Shown: piece by piece, positions 61,101 to 64,000 of the stretch
How the letters are laid out: every line of letters starts with the position of its first letter
Numbering within the stretch: position 1 is the stretch's first letter
Notes under the pieces: model-generated
What the model was told of the DNA's origin: nothing
Databases searched by the model: none
What the model saw: the letters and a program-made list of their open reading frames with translations, nothing else
Made by a program: the position numbers and the translations under genes
Assembly: GCA_037013685.1 (NCBI GenBank)
Contig: CM072896.1
Location: 11,349,444-11,413,443, forward strand
Direction of reading: 5' to 3'
Length of the DNA: 64,000 nt
From: Acridotheres tristis
Lineage: Eukaryota; Chordata; Aves; Passeriformes; Sturnidae

Positions 61101-64000
61101 TTGCCAAGAACTGAGAGCTTGAGAGAAGGTTGTCACAAAGAAGTGATGTAGCACAAGCACAAGGTAGCTGAAACTGAGACTGTTAAAGAAAAATCTACAC
61201 AAACCAGAACTAAAATGACAGTTCTACAATGGTAGCTGTGTGTGTGAAACCCAAATTTAAGGTTATGGATGAGCTTCAAACCAACAGATCTGGGACTGGT
61301 GTAATTATTGTGCTGAGCTATTATTGCAACCTCTTCATTCAGCTGAGCCTTCCAGGGTACCACATGTAATGAAGTTTAGAGGCTCTTACTTAATTTAAAG
61401 CTGCTCATAGAGGTCGATGCCTCTTGGCAGTGCTGCCAAGTCTTGTCGAATCTTTAAAGGGAGCAGCAGGCTTCAGGTTTGAGGTGTTAAACGTGGGTAA
61501 CTTCAGTGGACTCCCATGGATTCAGAGGTGGTTTTGATGTGCAGAAGGAAGGTAGAAGGTGCTGGTGTCTCCCAGTGCCTGGGGGTGTGAGCAGGGGAGG
61601 TACACACAGCCCCAGCTGTGCAGGGAAATCTGGGTGTTGGTGCATCTGAGGACAGTGCCTGACCGAGGTGCAGCTGTGCAATGTCCTCTGCTGCTACTTG
61701 GATTCAGTGCCCACTGCAATTCCCTACAGTGCCTAGCATGGAACCTGGAGCATTTGATACATTGGAGATATTTGGGCCTTTTATAATTCTTGTAGTATTA
61801 AACCTTGACTGATACGGTGTTAAACTTCAATCTGTTCCATTCCAGTGTCTCCATTTTCACCTTATACGTTTGCTTTATGATAATTCCTAAATTTGTCAAT
61901 GGATTTTAAGGTCTTCCCACTCAGGAGACTGTACTTCTGTCCAGATACTCAGCTTGCAGAGTTGGGCTGTGTTTTAATTATATAATAAATCCCTATTTAG
62001 TGTTCCCTCTTAGTACTGAAAAAATTGCTATGGGCACATGGCAGAGATGCTGACTCTGTCTAAAACGTGTGCATGTTCTGATAAGTTTTTAAATTATTGA
62101 CAAGTTAACATTGTACCAGTTCATTTATGCTGAACAGGTATTATTTGTCTTTTGCAGCCAGAGTAATGTTCCATAAAAGTGTAAGGCAGCCTGAACTCTA
62201 GAATTGCTGCTTTGGCTAACTTGGAAAATGCATCTGGATGGAGCCAGGTTCAGGTCCAAAGGCTCTGGCACAATGACAGTGACTGTGACAGAATACTTCC
62301 AGCACCATGTATGACAAGGACTGTAAACAATGTGTGAACAGTGGATAGCTTCAATGACAATAATTACTGACATATTTTGATGTAAAAATTATTGCAATGA
62401 AATTTTGATGTAATTTTAGAAGCCCCTGTTGTTTGCCCCTCAAGTAATATGGGAAATGACAGAACTAAGTTTAAAGTGTTTATATGCAGAAACATAAAAA
62501 TAGTGTTTCTGTTGAGAGGGGAAAAAAAAAGATATTTAGGAATGTTAAAGCAAAATCACCAGTGCATTTTGGTTTAAAACTTGCTCTTTCTGAGCACAAG
62601 TGAAGTTGGGACTAGTCTTTACATTTACATAAGGTCATGGTTTACCTCTGATAATTGTATTGCTACATCTGACTGTAAATGGGCTTGCTTTGTGTGTCCA
62701 TATATTTTTAAATGATAGGTATGAACACAAATTTTTACAACGCTGTGAAATACTGATGCTTATGGCAGACTGTAATTTCTAGAGATATATTTTCCTCACT
62801 ACTAATGAACTTGTATAAACCTTACACTTTGAAGAACTGGTCCTGCCCTAGTTGCCCTTGTCACATTTTCTTTCCTGGTATAATTTAGCTGTGTAGCCTA
62901 GCTGCAGTACTTCTGGATGTTTTTCTATTTCATGAAGAAGTGTGAATGTTCTCCAAAAATGTGATCATGTGTGAGTCCCTTGCAGAAAAGAGAGGCCAGG
63001 TTACATCCATTTTGTTTGGAGGAAGAAGCAGTCTGGAGAAACAAAGTCTTTCTAAAGCAAGATCTTGGGAGCAAGACCCAGCAAGTTGTTAGACTTCACG
63101 TTTGGCTCCAGTGATGTGAGGCCTCTGCAGGGCAGGGGAAGTTCAGCCCCTCCTAATTGCTGAACTCCCTCATGATCATCAGAATTCGCTGGTGGTGAGA
63201 GGCTGCCAGATTTGATAGAGATAACCAGAAACCTGAAGTGAAGGGTGAGAAGTCTGTAACATGGACTTATTGTAATGACTAATGTAATCAGAATGAAGGC
63301 TGAATGACATTGACTGCTGCATGATAAACACTAGTGGGTCAAAATTTGAACACTACTGTACCCTAGGAAAATGCAGTTATATTTAGGAGAAAGGAGAAAA
63401 AAAGCCTGAAACATTCCTGTCAAGTCACATTTCTCTTACTGATGTTTACTCTTTCACTGTTGTCTCTTCAGCTTTTCCTTTTTTTTGGCTTTCCTTCTGA
63501 GCCTTGACAAGATAGGCAATATTGTTACAATGACACATTAGGATAGAATAAGAAATATAGGAAAGCATTGTGAGAAAATGGTTGTCAGCACAACTTCCCG
63601 GTGTTCTTCTAGACTTTTAGTTAAAATATTATGTAAACTTCTTTCTATCTCTTACCTCATGATCTAATCTACGAGTTTACCCTCTGGGCCACTGCACCAG
63701 TTTTCTGTAGCTGTTCCTTTTCTCGTTTCCTGACTTCTCTTTCACACTTGGACACTTTCATGCAGAAAAATCAGCAGTGCTGCCTGTAAGGGCTATCCCG
63801 AAGTCTCCTGCACTTGTCTGCCTTTGATGGCATGTGCTGATGCAACAGGGAACACAGGGGAAGCATAGGGGATACACTGAGGAGCTGCTGAATAAGTGGA
63901 TTTCATGCAAGTTACTTCTTCATGCCACTGCCTGCTCAAGTGCTCAGCTTAGTTTTAGGAAAAGCCAACTATTCATAGTGGCTTTCAAACACACATACAG

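Larger units (their letters stand above)
44621..64000. other. Intergenic DNA downstream of DIPK2A
   Basis: These 19.4 kb contain no coding exon that I can support. The longest ORFs (minus 52957-53349, 130 codons; minus 48894-49304, 136 codons; minus 58881-59264, 127 codons) have no recognised family and no splice or start context that persuades. Several CpG-poor but GC-rich islets occur at about 44810-45010, 46900-47100, 49140-49260, 53610-53830 and 61550-61720. The position agrees with the known gene-poor interval after DIPK2A in amniotes. Confidence 0.75.

Noticed and set aside
1..64000. tRNA genes, CRISPR arrays, bacterial operons or phage modules
   Set aside because: No tRNA B-box-like GGTTCGAATCC with partner A box was seen, and no regularly spaced direct repeats were found. 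The window is clearly vertebrate nuclear DNA, so prokaryotic systems are not expected.

Overview
This is nuclear DNA from a vertebrate, most likely a bird and probably a songbird. The evidence is spliced coding exons with GT/AG borders, low repeat density, repeats that are mainly CR1 LINE fragments plus solo LTRs of avian endogenous-retrovirus type, and one strong CpG island in an otherwise AT-rich setting. Almost all open reading frames longer than 60 codons are chance ORFs. Only four coding exons, from two genes, can be supported. Layout: positions 1-1446 are the start of intron 1 of SLC9A9 (minus strand, running off the left edge). Positions 1447-1621 are the first coding exon of SLC9A9, which encodes NHE9, the endosomal Na+(K+)/H+ exchanger. 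About 23.5 kb of intergenic sequence follows, holding old CR1 pieces, one ancient palindromic repeat and several motif-level regulatory candidates. A CpG island at about 25160-27135 carries the promoter and first exon of DIPK2A (C3orf58/HASF/GoPro49/DIA1; plus strand). The DIPK2A coding exons are 26074-26727, 38394-38697 and 41222-41553. They join in frame to 1290 nt, giving 429 residues plus a stop. Intron 1 (11.7 kb) holds an antisense solo LTR and intron 2 is 2.5 kb. The 3' UTR plausibly runs to a poly(A) signal at 44595, and if so it contains a CR1 tail and a sense-oriented ERVK-like LTR. From about 44.6 kb to the end I see no gene. This agrees with the gene-poor interval that follows DIPK2A in other amniotes. 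The two genes lie head to head, with start codons 24,453 bp apart. The pair is syntenic with human 3q24, where the same neighbours are much further apart. Both encode proteins of the endomembrane system: NHE9 sets endosomal pH, and DIPK2A is a Golgi/secretory divergent kinase. The interval between them is the natural place for shared distal regulation. I found no undescribed multi-gene system. The points most worth checking are the compact bidirectional interval and its motif content, the retroelement-bearing 3' UTR, and the G-quadruplex array in the DIPK2A CpG island.
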